Numbered from the stretch's first letter, positions 50,453-61,695 are shown. The stretch is 64,000 bases of DNA from Marisa cornuarietis (GCA_004794655.1 SMMW01000009.1:332501-396500), one strand, 5' to 3'. Made by a program: numbers and translations. The notes: generated from the letters alone by a model not told the origin.

Positions 50453-50912
50453 TTTCGTTTAAATGAAAGGTAAAGGTCGTCGTATGACCTTTTTGAAGTC
50501 GTTAGGGAGTGAGGCGTTAGAGACTTCCCATTTCTTCGGGCCAGTTTTCCATGAGGCTCATGCCTATCTCGTTTTCCTCGCTGCCTTACTTTCCCCAACC
50601 CTCTTTGGAGTTAGGCATCCGGTCCCTGAGCTTCAAAGACTAGGGCAGCGTTTCTCAACCTTTTACTTGTGACGCCCCCCCAGACGAATAAAGATACGTC
50701 CGCGCGCCCCCCCCCCCTTAGCCACTAATACCTATATGAGATATGAGAAAATGACCGCCTTTGCGGCCCCCTTTTCAGCAGCTTGCGCCCCCCCAGGTTG
50801 AGAACCGCGGGACTAGGGGGAAGTGAGCTGCGCGACAGGGGTATCGAACCGGAGCTGCTCACAGTTCGGACGGCACACTCTAACCACTCGGCTTTCTGTT
50901 TCGTTGAAATGA
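50453..50912 (-). mobile_element. SINE family 2, copy B, interrupted by a MITE
   Basis: Direct repeats tttcgttkaaatga (14 bp, one mismatch) at 50453-50466 and 50899-50912 flank the element. On the minus strand it has the gccgagtggttagag head, the ccggttcgatacccc box B and the same core as copy A (ggttggggaaagtaagg), ending in gacctttacc. A 165-bp MITE plus its own 8-bp duplication splits the core. Confidence 0.92.
50646..50810. mobile_element. hAT-like MITE nested in a SINE, 165 bp, perfect 8-bp TSD
   Basis: Terminal inverted repeats cagcgtttctcaacc (left) and, reverse-complemented from the right end, ccgcggttctcaacc match at 12 of 15 positions. The 8-bp target duplication gactaggg is perfect at 50638-50645 and 50811-50818. 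An 8-bp duplication and a cag…ttctcaacc terminus are hallmarks of the hAT superfamily. No coding capacity. Confidence 0.93.
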
Positions 50913-52783
50913 CCGACGGGAAAAGCGAGTGACACAAATGTCGCATGTCTCTGATCTGACCTTCTCACTGACCCAGACATCGAAGTTAGACCCAGCACGG
51001 AGCCGCAACGCCCACTCGACTTGGTCGGTGGCTAGCCGCAGTCTCCAGCAGGGGAGATGACCCTCAGGCAGCAGAGTTGCTTTTCTTGCTTTGGCTGGTG
51101 AGTCGCGATTCTCGGCTGGAGAGCTGATGCGTGTATCGCTTTGTCTGGAGAATCATTACTGTCTGGATTAGGTCTCAGGAGCTTCTGTTGTTGTTGTTGT
51201 TTTTTCTTTGGAGGGTTGTTATTGTTTCTGGAAAGGGAGAGGTGGCGTTGCAGGCTGTAGAAATTGAATCAAGCTGCTTTGTTTCGCTCATTTATTTACT
51301 GTCTTTCTTCCCGAGCATCGATCTAGGAATCGAAAGTTAATGGAAGAAGAATGTATCAATGATTTAGAAAATGGGATTATATCTACCTTCTTCTGCACAA
51401 AGTTACCGTAAGAGAGTTAGAGGATGAGACGAGGAGGAGAGAGAGAAAGCAAGAAAAAAAAGGAGGAAGTGATAAAGGTATAAAGACATACACAGAGATA
51501 AAAAAAACAGTAAGACAGTCAAGGCAGAGAGAAAGAAAGAAAGAGAACCTATTAAAGCATGTGCAAAAAAAAGTTTTCCAAATTTTTAACCGATTCCTTA
51601 ATTGTGCCGACCTAGTAGCCCAGTTACCCTCCTATGAGAAGTCAGCCCGGAATGCACCTCCAGAAGGCGGGAGAAAAATAGACGCCTGGCGTACAAAGGG
51701 CCCGGTTCTGCCCCGCAGGCTGCGCAGTCCAACCGCTCCGACATTCCGGCGGCACCAGGGGTCTCCGACACAACCCAGCCATGCACGTGCTACGCTCGTG
51801 CTCCAAGACTAGTGACGTCATTGCCCGAAGCAGCGAGCATGTCACTGGCTGTACCCGCGGGGTGCCAGCAATGTTGTCTGCTTCTCTCTCTCTCTCTCAT
51901 ATCCTGGCGGCGGACGAAAAGTTCGGTGCCACGTATAAGAGACTCTTTATACAATCATACCTGTGATACTGCATGTAGATGGGCGATATCCGTCCGCTAA
52001 AGGCAGCATCGGCCAGCTTGGAGGCATCTGCATAACATTAGCTGTTCGACATCGGCTCTGGCTTTTTATTTTTTATTTTTTTATGTAGACCTTACTTTCG
52101 GGAGCGCGGGACTGAATCCTGGTGTTACATTTCCGGTTGATCCCCGAGGTCACTGTGTCGGAGGCTGGCACGCACTTTTATCGGTTGTTAGTGGTGATGC
52201 AAAAGATAAAATTAAGGAAATACCCTCAACGTCCGCATGGGGCTGACTAGGCGTAGGAGCTTGTCAAATGAACATCCGGGTGAAAAATATTTTCTTCTTT
52301 GCTTTTTTTTTTTTTGGTTGCCATCGTCATCATCATCATCGCCGACAACAGTAACTTCTTTATCTTCATAAATGTCTAACATGAAAGAGATCACGTTGAA
52401 TTTTAACTTAAAATAATCCGGGATGTTAGACAGCATTTTTTCTATTTATTTTTGTCTTTTTAAGTTTGAAAACACGTGTTTCTCGAACAAGACTTTTTAT
52501 AGTATACTACTTTTATTTATCTATTTATTTTTGCTCGAAGTAAAATTGTGTCTTCACATCTTAACTTCAACATCAGACATTAGAAATATGTTTTCCCTTC
52601 TAATTATCTTTCTAAGAAGTCAGACTTTCAGCCAAAGGAAAAATCAGTAACACTGCCTGTCTAGTTTTTCTAATCACTTGTATTGACTATTAAGTCAAAC
52701 ATTCTCTAATTTTATTGTTATCGAGTCATGAAAGTTATTTTGAAAGACAAACGCCGTAAACATAAAAAACATAAAGAACATAA
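50913..52783. other. Non-coding stretch
   Basis: CpG-richer at 51600-51860, with overlapping open frames on both strands that lack motifs; a tgacgtca CRE lies near 51813. AT-rich from 52430. No gene supported. Confidence 0.4.
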
Positions 52784-52812
52784 AAGCCTCTATTTATTTA
52801 TTTATTTATTTT
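52784..52812 (-). terminator. (AATA)n run that supplies possible poly(A) signals
   Basis: On the minus strand, overlapping AATAAA hexamers lie about 35 bp beyond the stop of the candidate exon at 53124-52847. The run is also simply a (TTTA)n microsatellite. Confidence 0.3.
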
Positions 52813-52846
52813 GAAAGTGATCTGCTACCGATCTCACCCATCTGTC

Positions 52847-53124
52847 TCACTGTCGCGCCTGAAAAACTGAAACACCTTTATCCTCTAACCTTTTTTCAAC
52901 CGGAAGTACCTGTCTTTTGTCGTCATCTAGAGTGCCCCGAACAGCGGTCGCCCTTGAACCTTTCTCCATTACTGATGGGCAGTCATCCTTACCAGTGGGG
53001 TTCACTGAATCATTTATTGGGGTCTGACCTTTCCCCCCCGCTTTCGGTGACCTGTCCACCCTTCTGCCCTTAAGATGAAACCTTTTCTCATCATCTAATG
53101 CATATTCATGAGCATCCTTCGGTG
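52847..53124 (-). CDS. Candidate terminal exon on the minus strand
   Basis: On the minus strand, ttgacctttacag (acceptor-like, ending at 53125) leads into an open frame of about 92 codons ending in TGA. The frame was open slightly earlier, from 53158. The translation is strongly hydrophilic and charged, with KDAHEYALDDEKRFHLKGRR near its start and LPVEKRLEDKGVSVFQARQ at its end. Overlapping AATAAA signals follow within about 40 bp. There is no in-frame ATG until residue 57, so it is more likely a last exon than a whole gene. Family not recognised. A CRE and a TATAAATA box lie just upstream on the same strand, but transcripts from there would meet out-of-frame ATGs first. Confidence 0.35.
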
Positions 53125-53162
53125 CTGTAAAGGTCAACGCCTCAGTGAACTGACCTGGTCAT

Positions 53163-53191
53163 GTGACGTCACAAAGACCTAGCTATTTATA
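53163..53191. promoter_or_regulatory. CRE plus TATA-type box
   Basis: A full CRE palindrome (gtgacgtcac) near 53163-53172 and, about 10 bp later, ctatttatag, whose reverse strand reads ctataaatag, a near-consensus TATA box. The pair is almost symmetrical, so direction is unclear: rightward initiation would fall near 53215, leftward near 53155. Confidence 0.35.
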
Positions 53192-54237
53192 GCAATAACT
53201 TCAGGCCATGGGAACACTCCCTTGTCAACACTGCAGTGGGAAACTCAGATCTCGTCTCGGGACATTCTCTGCTCGTGACACCTGTCCGCAGGGATGGGCG
53301 TCGGGGGGTTTTCTCCGGGTGTTTTAGCTTCCTCCCCCTCCCTCTCCCACATTAGCGCGAACTCACCTCAAGGTGGAAGCACTTTCCTCCAAAATAAATC
53401 AACCAGCCAGTATAACTAACCAACCAACCACGGTAACACACGTCATCACACCTGACCACGCACACCACAAGTCAGATACAGCATGAGCCCCAGACTACAC
53501 AGATATAACAGATAGAGATATAACACCAGTTAGACGGTTCTCTCATCTAATGACCAGAAAATATTTCGTCTACAAAAACGCTATATGAAGAAAGTGGTGT
53601 TTATAAAACCAGATCCAAACAGGGCCTAAGCAGCACTTTTAAAGCTTATTGTTTCGTTTGTATATATATATATAAGGTACATGTCACGTGGGGGAGGGGG
53701 GTTAATCAGCGCTGTGGCAGAGCTACTCCGAAGTCCAACAAATTAACAAAAACATAGCTGCTGCCTAGCCTGGCTATAGGGCATGAATCCAAGTTGATGT
53801 GAGGCTGACGACATTGCTGACGGAAGTGAGCCGAACTACGTGACTTGAACAGAAATCAAAGACCGACATTTTCAACCATGCCCTTGTCAGCTCCATACCT
53901 CCCACGAGGGCTGTGCTAGAGGGGGACACCGCTGCTTACGAAATACTGAAGAGTGTTCTAGTAGCAGGCCGGTCTGCAGGGCAGTTGAATGAGCCAGATA
54001 GAAGCTGTCAGCTGTCAGACTACCTAGTCTCCCCTAATAACTTACCCCTTTGCCCTTTAACGTGGGTTATCTCAAAGAGAAAACCCTGTTGATGTTGCAT
54101 CAACCCACGCAATGCATTCGAAACGGTCTCGAGATATCATGCTGATGACCCTTCGTTTTCTCTTTATGTCAAAGCATGTTTTATGGTTGTGATCAAATGT
54201 CATCAAATCGTCTAAGGAATTTCTTTACAAGATAGAA

Positions 54238-54241
<4 letters not shown>
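53192..54241. other. Non-coding stretch
   Basis: (TA)n at 53661-53673. No supported gene. Confidence 0.45.

Positions 54242-54306
<65 letters not shown>
54242..54306. repeat. (TG)n microsatellite
   Basis: Uninterrupted 65-bp TG run. Confidence 0.98.
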
Positions 54307-54308
<2 letters not shown>

Positions 54309-54904
54309 TTTATCAACTTTACCAGGAACATTGCTTGAACTATGGAACAGAGATAGTGCACTCGGTCGAGGATGGGGTGGTTGAAGCAGCAGGTGAGTTC
54401 ACTGGACTGAGTTCGTAATTCATAGACGCTTGCGGCTCTTTATTACGATAATCGAATGCTTCGAAGTGCAGAAAAGAGTGCGCTGTCACAAGGGAACCCA
54501 AAACAGAGCTCTAGTGATCACGAGGTACCTGTGTACATAGCGCCATCTATATATCATGCCTCTAGCGAAGTGATTGACCTTTTGCAGATAAAACTGGGGA
54601 GTTACTCGTTCGTGAGTCGCGATAATGTTGCCACACAGTGTGTGTAGATTATCACAAGTAAACAATTGATTACTTTGGTGAATTGTTTGAATTCTGTGCG
54701 ACTTTTTATGTTATTTGTATCACATCCTGCTTCAGGAAGAAAACGGTGATGGCGACAAAGAAGAAAAGGGAGAGAAGAAAGAGGGAAAACAAGGCCAGAC
54801 AAAAGATTGAGGGCATTTGTGAAAGAAAGGAATATAACTGTATACAAGATTTATGTACTTGTGGAGCAGCTCGAGGGCCACGCTCGCTGTTCTCCTAAAT
54901 CTCG
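54307..54904. other. Non-coding stretch
   Basis: A purine-rich patch at 54740-54810 (gaagaaaagggagag) immediately precedes the pyrimidine-rich array. No gene supported. Confidence 0.4.
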
Positions 54905-55455
54905 ATACGTCCTGTCTCCAAGCAATTTGTACCTGCCACTACGTCTTCTGTTTTTTTCACTTCATCTTTTAAGCCTTTCACTACGTGCACCGTACCATTC
55001 CTGTGTGCCTCTCACTGAGTCCTCTGTAGCAAACACTTCAGCTGCTATACCTCTCACTACGTCTTCAATATTGCACAGTTGATCCTCAATTCCGCTCACT
55101 ACCAACTGTTTGTCTCTATGTCCTCTACACTTCATCTTCTGTACCTCTCACTACTTCCTCTATAGTCCTCGCCCCATCTTCCACATCTCTTTACTACGTT
55201 CTCGATAACGCTCACTATGTCATCTATCCTTCTTACTATTTCACGAGGTCCCCTAACCTCCCACTACGTCCTCAATAGTTCCTACATCTGTATTGTCTTC
55301 TGTCCGTCTCATATGATACAGTATGCGTTTTTACTAACGTCCTCATTAACTGCCCGTAAGTTCTCTGTATCCCGCCCTACCTCCTCTGTAGCTGTCACTA
55401 TGTCCTCTCTATCTCACGCCACGTTTTCTCTACTTCACGCCAGTACTCTGTTTCT
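54905..55455. repeat. Degenerate pyrimidine-rich minisatellite, ~21-22 bp unit
   Basis: Words of the type ctctcactacgtcctctgta recur about two dozen times with many substitutions (for example near 54933, 55010, 55050, 55150, 55190, 55260, 55390). The plus strand is dominated by C and T for 550 bp. Ser/Thr-rich open frames across it are a product of the repeat. Confidence 0.8.
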
Positions 55456-55621
55456 ATCGGTACATAAACACTAGAAATCTCACGATAGCATTGTTGATAT
55501 CCTAATGCACGTGTTTGGTGTTCTAACATATTCAACGGTGACCTTAACAAGCACGTGCCATCCGAGTATCTATAGAACTGTAGTCATTCTTTTCCGATAC
55601 TCTTGAAGAAAAATTAGAAGC

Positions 55622-55679
<58 letters not shown>
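55622..55679. repeat. (GAT)19 microsatellite
   Basis: Uninterrupted trinucleotide run. Confidence 0.98.
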
Positions 55680-55680
<1 letters not shown>

Positions 55681-57185
55681 GCAGTGATGTCTTGAGTCTA
55701 TGCATCTTGTGTGTTAACGAAGAAATGTGAAAGACAAAGAACTATTGAAACAATGCTTTTCATGTGCATGCAAAAGGCATCGGTGTGTGTGTGTGTGCAC
55801 AGACAGAGGGACCAGAGATGGGCGTGCTATGCGACAACAAGTCAACAACATGGATCACACAAGTTTTTCATTCCACTAAGCCACCCAGGTGAACCTCGCC
55901 CTGCGGATAAAGTTGTTTACATTCGCGAGCGGCCTGTCTCGTGATAACTGTCACTGGTGACCACAAGGCACCATCTATCTCCTGACACCGTGGCCTCGTT
56001 TCACTGCCGATAGGTGGCGCACGGCGTGGTGAATACGAAAACAGAGACGCAGCTTGCACGAGCGTCGAACTTGACACGGCTAACACAGGTTAATGAAAAC
56101 AGCAAAGAGAGAAAGAAGTTTTTATCGGTATGGTACCCATAGCGTACATCGAGACCTAAAATTAGCAATCGGTGATTAATAACTGGCGCCACGATAACGC
56201 TCTGATATACACTGAGGCACGTGATGTCAAAGGGCGAGAATTCGGCTCCGTAGGTATGGACAGGTAAGGTAATGACTTACCTGGCACGTGAATAAGGATT
56301 TAGACGTTATAATTATAAAGCAATGATTTTGCCACATAAGTACACCACGTAATTATACACTATAATTACAGTACATTATTATATTGCATAATTAGTTCCA
56401 TTACATGATAATATCGCATAATTGTACGCGACGGACGAAAGTCGCAACCCCATTTGCTGTCAGACTACCCTAGTGTAAGGGGAATGAAAAGCAGGCAGAG
56501 CTACAAAGGTATTTCGATTCCATTTCCCTTTATGAATGTTTTCTGTACCAATATGCTGCTAATGTACAATCAGAGTTGCATTTTCCCAGCCGTTAAGTAC
56601 AATGTTAGAATTAAATGTTGTAATTTTTGTGAGGCATCGCCCGGCGGAGCCAGCGCTATGATGAGTATCTGATCCCACGTGACCTGGTCGATAGAATACA
56701 GCTTCGATGGCGGTGGGTAGACGCAGTGTTCAGACTTGGTTCGCGGTGATTCACTTGGAAATTCCAGGACTGTGACCTTTACGGAGACCGTCAAGGAAAC
56801 ACCCCCCCCCCCAAGTCATTCACCTGTGAAAGCGACAGCGTTGTCCGACTCAAGGATGTATACAGGCTGCTGTCATTTAGAAACAGAGCAGTTTATGTCA
56901 GTCAAGGACTGACCTGCGACCAACTCTGAACTCTTACCTCGCTGTGCAGGGTATGCGACCAGTCAAGTGTGGAGATTCGTGCCTTTATATATAACCAATG
57001 TCTTTACAATAAAAATTTTCATCTGTTCTGTTCTTTCATTCTCTTCTCAGTCCTTTTTCTGTTTTGATTGAACAATTAAAATGTCTTTTACCGTTGTTGT
57101 CTTCTTGTACGGTGACTGATCTGACCTAATCGTAACTTACCTAATCTGTTCTGGCATTCTTTGCCGGATCATTTGGAGGGGTGGG
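55680..57185. other. Non-coding stretch
   Basis: An 8-bp hairpin (caggtaag/cttacctg) lies at about 56260-56283. AT-rich with repeated ataattgy words at 56330-56425. No gene supported. Confidence 0.45.
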
Positions 57186-57342
57186 GGCAGCAGCTAAGGC
57201 TATATCACGGAAAAGCAGCCAGCCCTGTAAACAGATGCCACATGCAGAGAAAGAACAGCGTCCCCGAGACGAGAACTGAACCCAGGACAGCCAACCCTCA
57301 CTGTATTGGTGACAGGCACTAACCGTTGCGCGACCGAACCGT
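57186..57342 (-). mobile_element. SINE family 1, copy D
   Basis: Carries the head (cggttcggtcgcgcaacgg on the minus strand), box B, core and the gctatatcacgg part of the tail, cut short at cagcagctaaggc. No target duplication found. Close in sequence to copies A and B. Confidence 0.85.
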
Positions 57343-57631
57343 TCCCTAGATCGTAAAATTTAGAGTTACTTCAAACAGACTTTCAAGAGACACTTAGAAG
57401 GACTTCAGAGTCAGTAAGAGTTCATGCACAGCAGGGTCATCTAAGCTACCTCGGGGGGATTTTGAGTTACTTCAGCGGCATTGGAACTGATCTTTGAAGC
57501 GTCTACGTGTTTTCTTTTCTGTTTTTGCTAAACGTTTTGGAACACAGCAGTTGTTTAGAATTATTTTACTTCTTATCATTATAATCTTTTTATTTCATTC
57601 TTTTATGTTTCGCACTATCATTCTACGGAAG

Positions 57632-57840
57632 GTAATTCTGGTGTGTTTGATACGTCCATAGGACTTCATCTACCGCACAAACCTTCCAGAACGCCCCGCC
57701 GAACATTGTGCAGAACCATTCGTGAACTTTCGGACTTTAAGGTGACCTCCGTGCAGCAAATGGGTTCAACAGCTGTGGATCAAAGAGTACATACAGTCCG
57801 AGTTGTTTATGAAGCTTCAGATTCCGGCGCATATGTTTGA
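57632..57840 (+). CDS. Candidate terminal exon
   Basis: A pyrimidine-rich stretch of about 70 bp without an AG (57560-57629) ends at ggaag, the layout of a 3' splice site with its AG-exclusion zone. From 57632 the frame is open for 69 codons to TGA at 57838-57840. The translation is protein-like (…TIRELSDFKVTSVQQMGST…, ending VVYEASDSGAYV). Nearest AATAAA is some 550 bp further on, near 58391. Family not recognised and no donor exon identified, so this is a hypothesis. Confidence 0.3.
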
Positions 57841-58369
57841 CATGTTTTGACAACAGCAGATGAAGATAGCTGCGCCTAAAATGTAAACAACCCGTCTTCC
57901 AATGAATCACACCGTGGCGTGACCATTCTAAACAGAAACTCATTCTCTACTGCCATCCACTACTTATCCCCAGCCATAAAATATGTTTGAAACAAACTGG
58001 GAACTCCATCAACTCTAGGCCTCGTGCTCTCTCAAGTGTTGGTCCGATCTTTTGATGGCGTCACTTTGGTCCGCGACAGGTTTGACAAGATGTTGAAGCA
58101 ACAACCAACGATGATGTTATAAATAACAGTGAAAGTGTTAGCACGTGATTTCACCAGCTGACGACTTTTTTTTTGGGGGGGTTGGTTGGTTGGATGGGAG
58201 GTAAGGGGGTAGGTCGGCTTCGCGGTGTGTTATGTGTCATTGTTCTGGCTTCTTGTAACCAATTTACTTACTTGTAAAAACTGTTATAACTATGTGTTAC
58301 CCTGGCAAGTAGTCGTGTAATAGTACCAGTCTCAATTACTGCTGAAGAAAGTATTCTTACAGATCTTGT
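57841..58369. other. Non-coding stretch
   Basis: Contains repeated ggttggttgg near 58180. No gene supported. Confidence 0.4.
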
Positions 58370-59036
58370 CCTCTTAGGACGATGGAAAAAATAAAATGAT
58401 GCAATGAAACAATGGCGTATATCTTAAGACAGTGAAGCCATGGTGGGTATGTGGTTCTTTTAATTACTGCTGCTCTCAGGTAAACATAAGACCAAGAAAC
58501 CTATACAGTTGTTGAAAGAAAAATATTTAAACTTTGCAATAAAAATTTCCTACTCTGTTAACATTAATAATCTAAAAAAAAATGCACAGTTTACTATTTT
58601 AAAAAATTAATAAATTCAACTTATCTGCATGGAACACCTGCCTTCATCGAAAACATCGGCAAAAACCATCAATTAGCAGCAAACAGAAAGGCTCAAATAT
58701 CTTTAAAATAGTTGCTTAAAGTCGCTTTTAACTATATATTTTTCTCTAGCGTCACCAAGAAAATCATCCTCCGGGAAACTGTTCGATGAGTCACTCATGT
58801 TTTCACGAAAAAATTCGCAAAAATCGCAAAATCGAAACGAATAAATCCAAAATGGCTCCAAAACTGCAGGAAGACGACAAATAGAAACAAACTTTCTGAT
58901 TGGTTGGTTTTAACCAGGTCAACCAATGGAAGAGCTTTTCTTGGACCCCTATAGCAAAGCCTGGGGAAGCCTAAAAAAAAAAAGGCTTATAGTCTTCTGC
59001 CGCAGAGACTATTTTTAGGCTCATCGTCCTAAGAGG
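58370..59036. mobile_element. Putative 667-bp non-autonomous TIR element
   Basis: A perfect 15-bp terminal inverted repeat, cctcttaggacgatg at 58370-58384 and its complement at 59022-59036, brackets AT-rich non-coding DNA. A chance 15-bp match at this distance is unlikely. No target-site duplication could be read, so the superfamily is unknown. Near the right end lie two internal hairpins: ttggttttaaccaggtcaacc near 58905 and an A-loop hairpin, agcct/aggct, near 58970. Confidence 0.55.
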
Positions 59037-59470
59037 GTTTTAACTGACAAGCAATCCAGAGAGTAAAACTAGACTATTTCTTGTTTTGCTATCGATGAAA
59101 TATTTCGTTGTTTCTTAATTGACAAACAATAGGCAGCGGCACAAACTCGCACTAAATCACATAATTTTTTTCCGCACAGCGTTGTCTTTCTCCTTATTTG
59201 TTCATATAGACATTTCCCATTCTTATAACTTGAACACTGTTTGATGCCATATACAAGTATTCAATGCATGGTCGTACCTCTTGTTAATGTGAGAGCTCAG
59301 GTTTGCTGTTGACAGGTCGGAAGATATTGTACACTGCCAGTCCTGATCAGTCTAGAATAAACAAGATTCCCACCAGCTGTTGCACGCAGTAACAACCAGC
59401 AGCTACCAGTGTTACCGATCTGTGTAACCTGTTCCTCTGTTCCCAGCTTGGGAAATCATTTTGCACATGC

Positions 59471-60629
59471 ATGCAGTTATGAGGCGCCAAGAGGGGAATT
59501 TTCTCAAATTTGCTATTTCTAGCTATACATTGCATTTTATACCTATAGATTGCATTTTATATTTATACAATTCATTCTATACTTATAGATTGCATTCTAT
59601 AGCTATACATTGCATTCTATAAGTATAAAACGCAATGCATAATTATGGGAAAAGAAGGTCAAAGACCAACCAATCAGTGCGCTCGTAGCAATGGCCGGAG
59701 AGTCGTCTGCAACTTCATTGTTGATAAGCATGGGATCGTAGAGACCAAAAAGTTTTGGTCGCAGAATGCGTTGTTTTGTTTTGTTCAAATGTGTAATGAA
59801 TCCAGTGACCGTCTGTTAACCTCCCTTTCTCCTTCTTTAATCCTATTACTTGTAAGTCTTGAAATGTGTGTACTTTTACCGGACAAAGGGAAGGGCAGGG
59901 CGCAATACGAGACACCGGCCAACCCACTACCTGCAATAAATTAGGGATACCACACCGCCGTCAAGCTGAGAGTGAGTGCTGAATGCGATGCGCACGAAAC
60001 CTCCTTCCCTCTCGTATTCTGTTTGGAAGAAAATGCGGGTGGTCAAACGTTAAAAAAACAAAGGGGGTAGGGGTACTATTCTACTCGACCCTTAGACTTA
60101 TAGTTTTCCTCTTGAACTGCATAGTTTTGTAGTTGCACAAGAACCAAGAAGGCCACTGCTACGAGTGCACTGATTGGTTAGTCTTTGACCTTCTTTTGCC
60201 ATATGCAAATGAGCCAGCCTCGTTCCGTATACATTTCAAGTCAGAAGTTATAGAATGCAATCTATAAATATAGATTTCAAATGTATAGCTAGAATGCATT
60301 CTATAGCTAAAGAATTGAAAGGTATATATAAAATGAATTGGATAGCAACTTCTGAGTATAATATAAATGAAACACTTCGGTTTTTACCGAGTTTTCTCTC
60401 TCTAGCTATACATTGCAATGCATAATTATACATTGCACTGTATAGCTATAGAATGCAATCTATGTATAGAATGTAATGTATAATAGCTATAGAATGCAAT
60501 CTATAAGTATAGAATGAATTGTATAAATATAAAATGCAATCTATAAGTATAAAATGCAATGTATAGTTAGAAATAGCAAATTTGAGAAAATTCCCCTCTT
60601 GGCGCCCCACAGGCGCCCCATATGCAGTG
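59471..60629. mobile_element. Foldback-type element, 1143 bp, with subrepeat-built inverted arms
   Basis: The element spans 59479-60621. Its left arm (59479-59696) and right arm (60151-60621) are inverted copies. The first about 130 bp after ggcgccaagaggggaatt are nearly identical and are built of tandem, partly palindromic units such as tatagattgcattctatag. Both arms end inward with aaagaaggtcaaagac plus ccaatcag. Flanking direct repeats atgcagtt (59471-59478) and atgcagtg (60622-60629) suggest a 7-8-bp target duplication. The right arm is 250 bp longer and has a doubled ggcgcc end. No coding capacity. Confidence 0.88.
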
Positions 60630-61023
60630 TAACCTCTTTAGTTCTTTAATTTTTTTCCTTCCATCACTTCTCTATCTGTACCTTGGTCTTTCTGATCCGT
60701 ACCATCGTCCTCTGTTACGGGTAGATTTCCAAAAAGCCGCCCATCCCCCTCCCCCCTTCTCCTCATCCTTCCCTCTGGACTCAGAACCAAAAGGTCATAG
60801 AGCGTTTCGGTGCGGGGTCAGAAGGTCAGGCGTTGATACAGTAATCAGAGTTAATGGGTTTTGCGGAATGCAGAAGTTCAGGTCAAGGTTAAAGTAAGCT
60901 CTCACTTTCTCAATGAACCTCTACAGCCTCCTTTTTCTCATTGCAGTAGAAGTACTTTTTTTTAAACTTGACTAGAACAAAGAGGTACAGAAAAATTTGA
61001 TGAGAACATGCAAGGGTTAGAGG
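60630..61023. other. Non-coding stretch
   Basis: Unique DNA between the foldback element and the duplicated block. No gene supported. Confidence 0.45.
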
Positions 61024-61695
61024 ATTTAGCTATGAAATCCCCTAAGGGTGTAGTAAGGAGATTTAAAGTATTACTTAAGAAGTTGGTCAGGCAATCCTTT
61101 CCGGGTTTCGAAAGCAGTTATCACCAGTCCTCCTTGTATCCTTACGATAGAGAACTGCCTACACGTTGTCTTATAAACTTGGTTCGTCTAAAAGCTTTTA
61201 TCCGATCTGTTTAAATGATTTAATGCGTGGGATTCAGAATCGATATAGCTCGAGTTATTATTATATAATTATAATAATTATGTGTGTACGATTAAAAAAA
61301 AACAACAAAACATTATGATTAGATGTTTGTGTAAAGATACTCGCATTATCCGGATTGATAATTCATTTATAACAAAACGCCATCTACATCTTATATATAT
61401 ACATATATATATATAATGTATTCACACGTACATGTTACACGCAAAACAAAACTCTTTATCCTTGTTCAGTCATGGGGCTAAATAAACTCTGGCTGGCTGG
61501 GTGGATGTCTATTGATCAGTCGATCTGTAGAACGTTGACTGGTTCAATATTCTCTTTTGTTTCATGTTTACTTTATGAGAGATACTTTTCATGTTCGTAC
61601 ACACAACTAGTGTATAGTTGTCAGTGGTCCCGCTTAAGGACACGACAATCATTTACAATGGCGGAGCTTATGGTGAAGATTATGTTTGCTATGTT
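61024..61695 (+). repeat. Duplicated block, copy 1
   Basis: About 670 bp that recur in the same orientation at 62552-63529. Shared landmarks in order: tttagctatgaaatcc, gtcaggcaatc, gattcagaatcgatata, taattatg, gcaaaaca, ctctttatccttgttcag, ctggctggctgg, atggcggagcttatggtg. Short indels break any shared reading frame, so a coding explanation is unlikely. Confidence 0.9.

Noticed and set aside
61008..61214. 68-codon frame within the duplicated block
   Set aside because: The equivalent region in copy 2 has frame-breaking indels and stops, so it is not maintained as coding.
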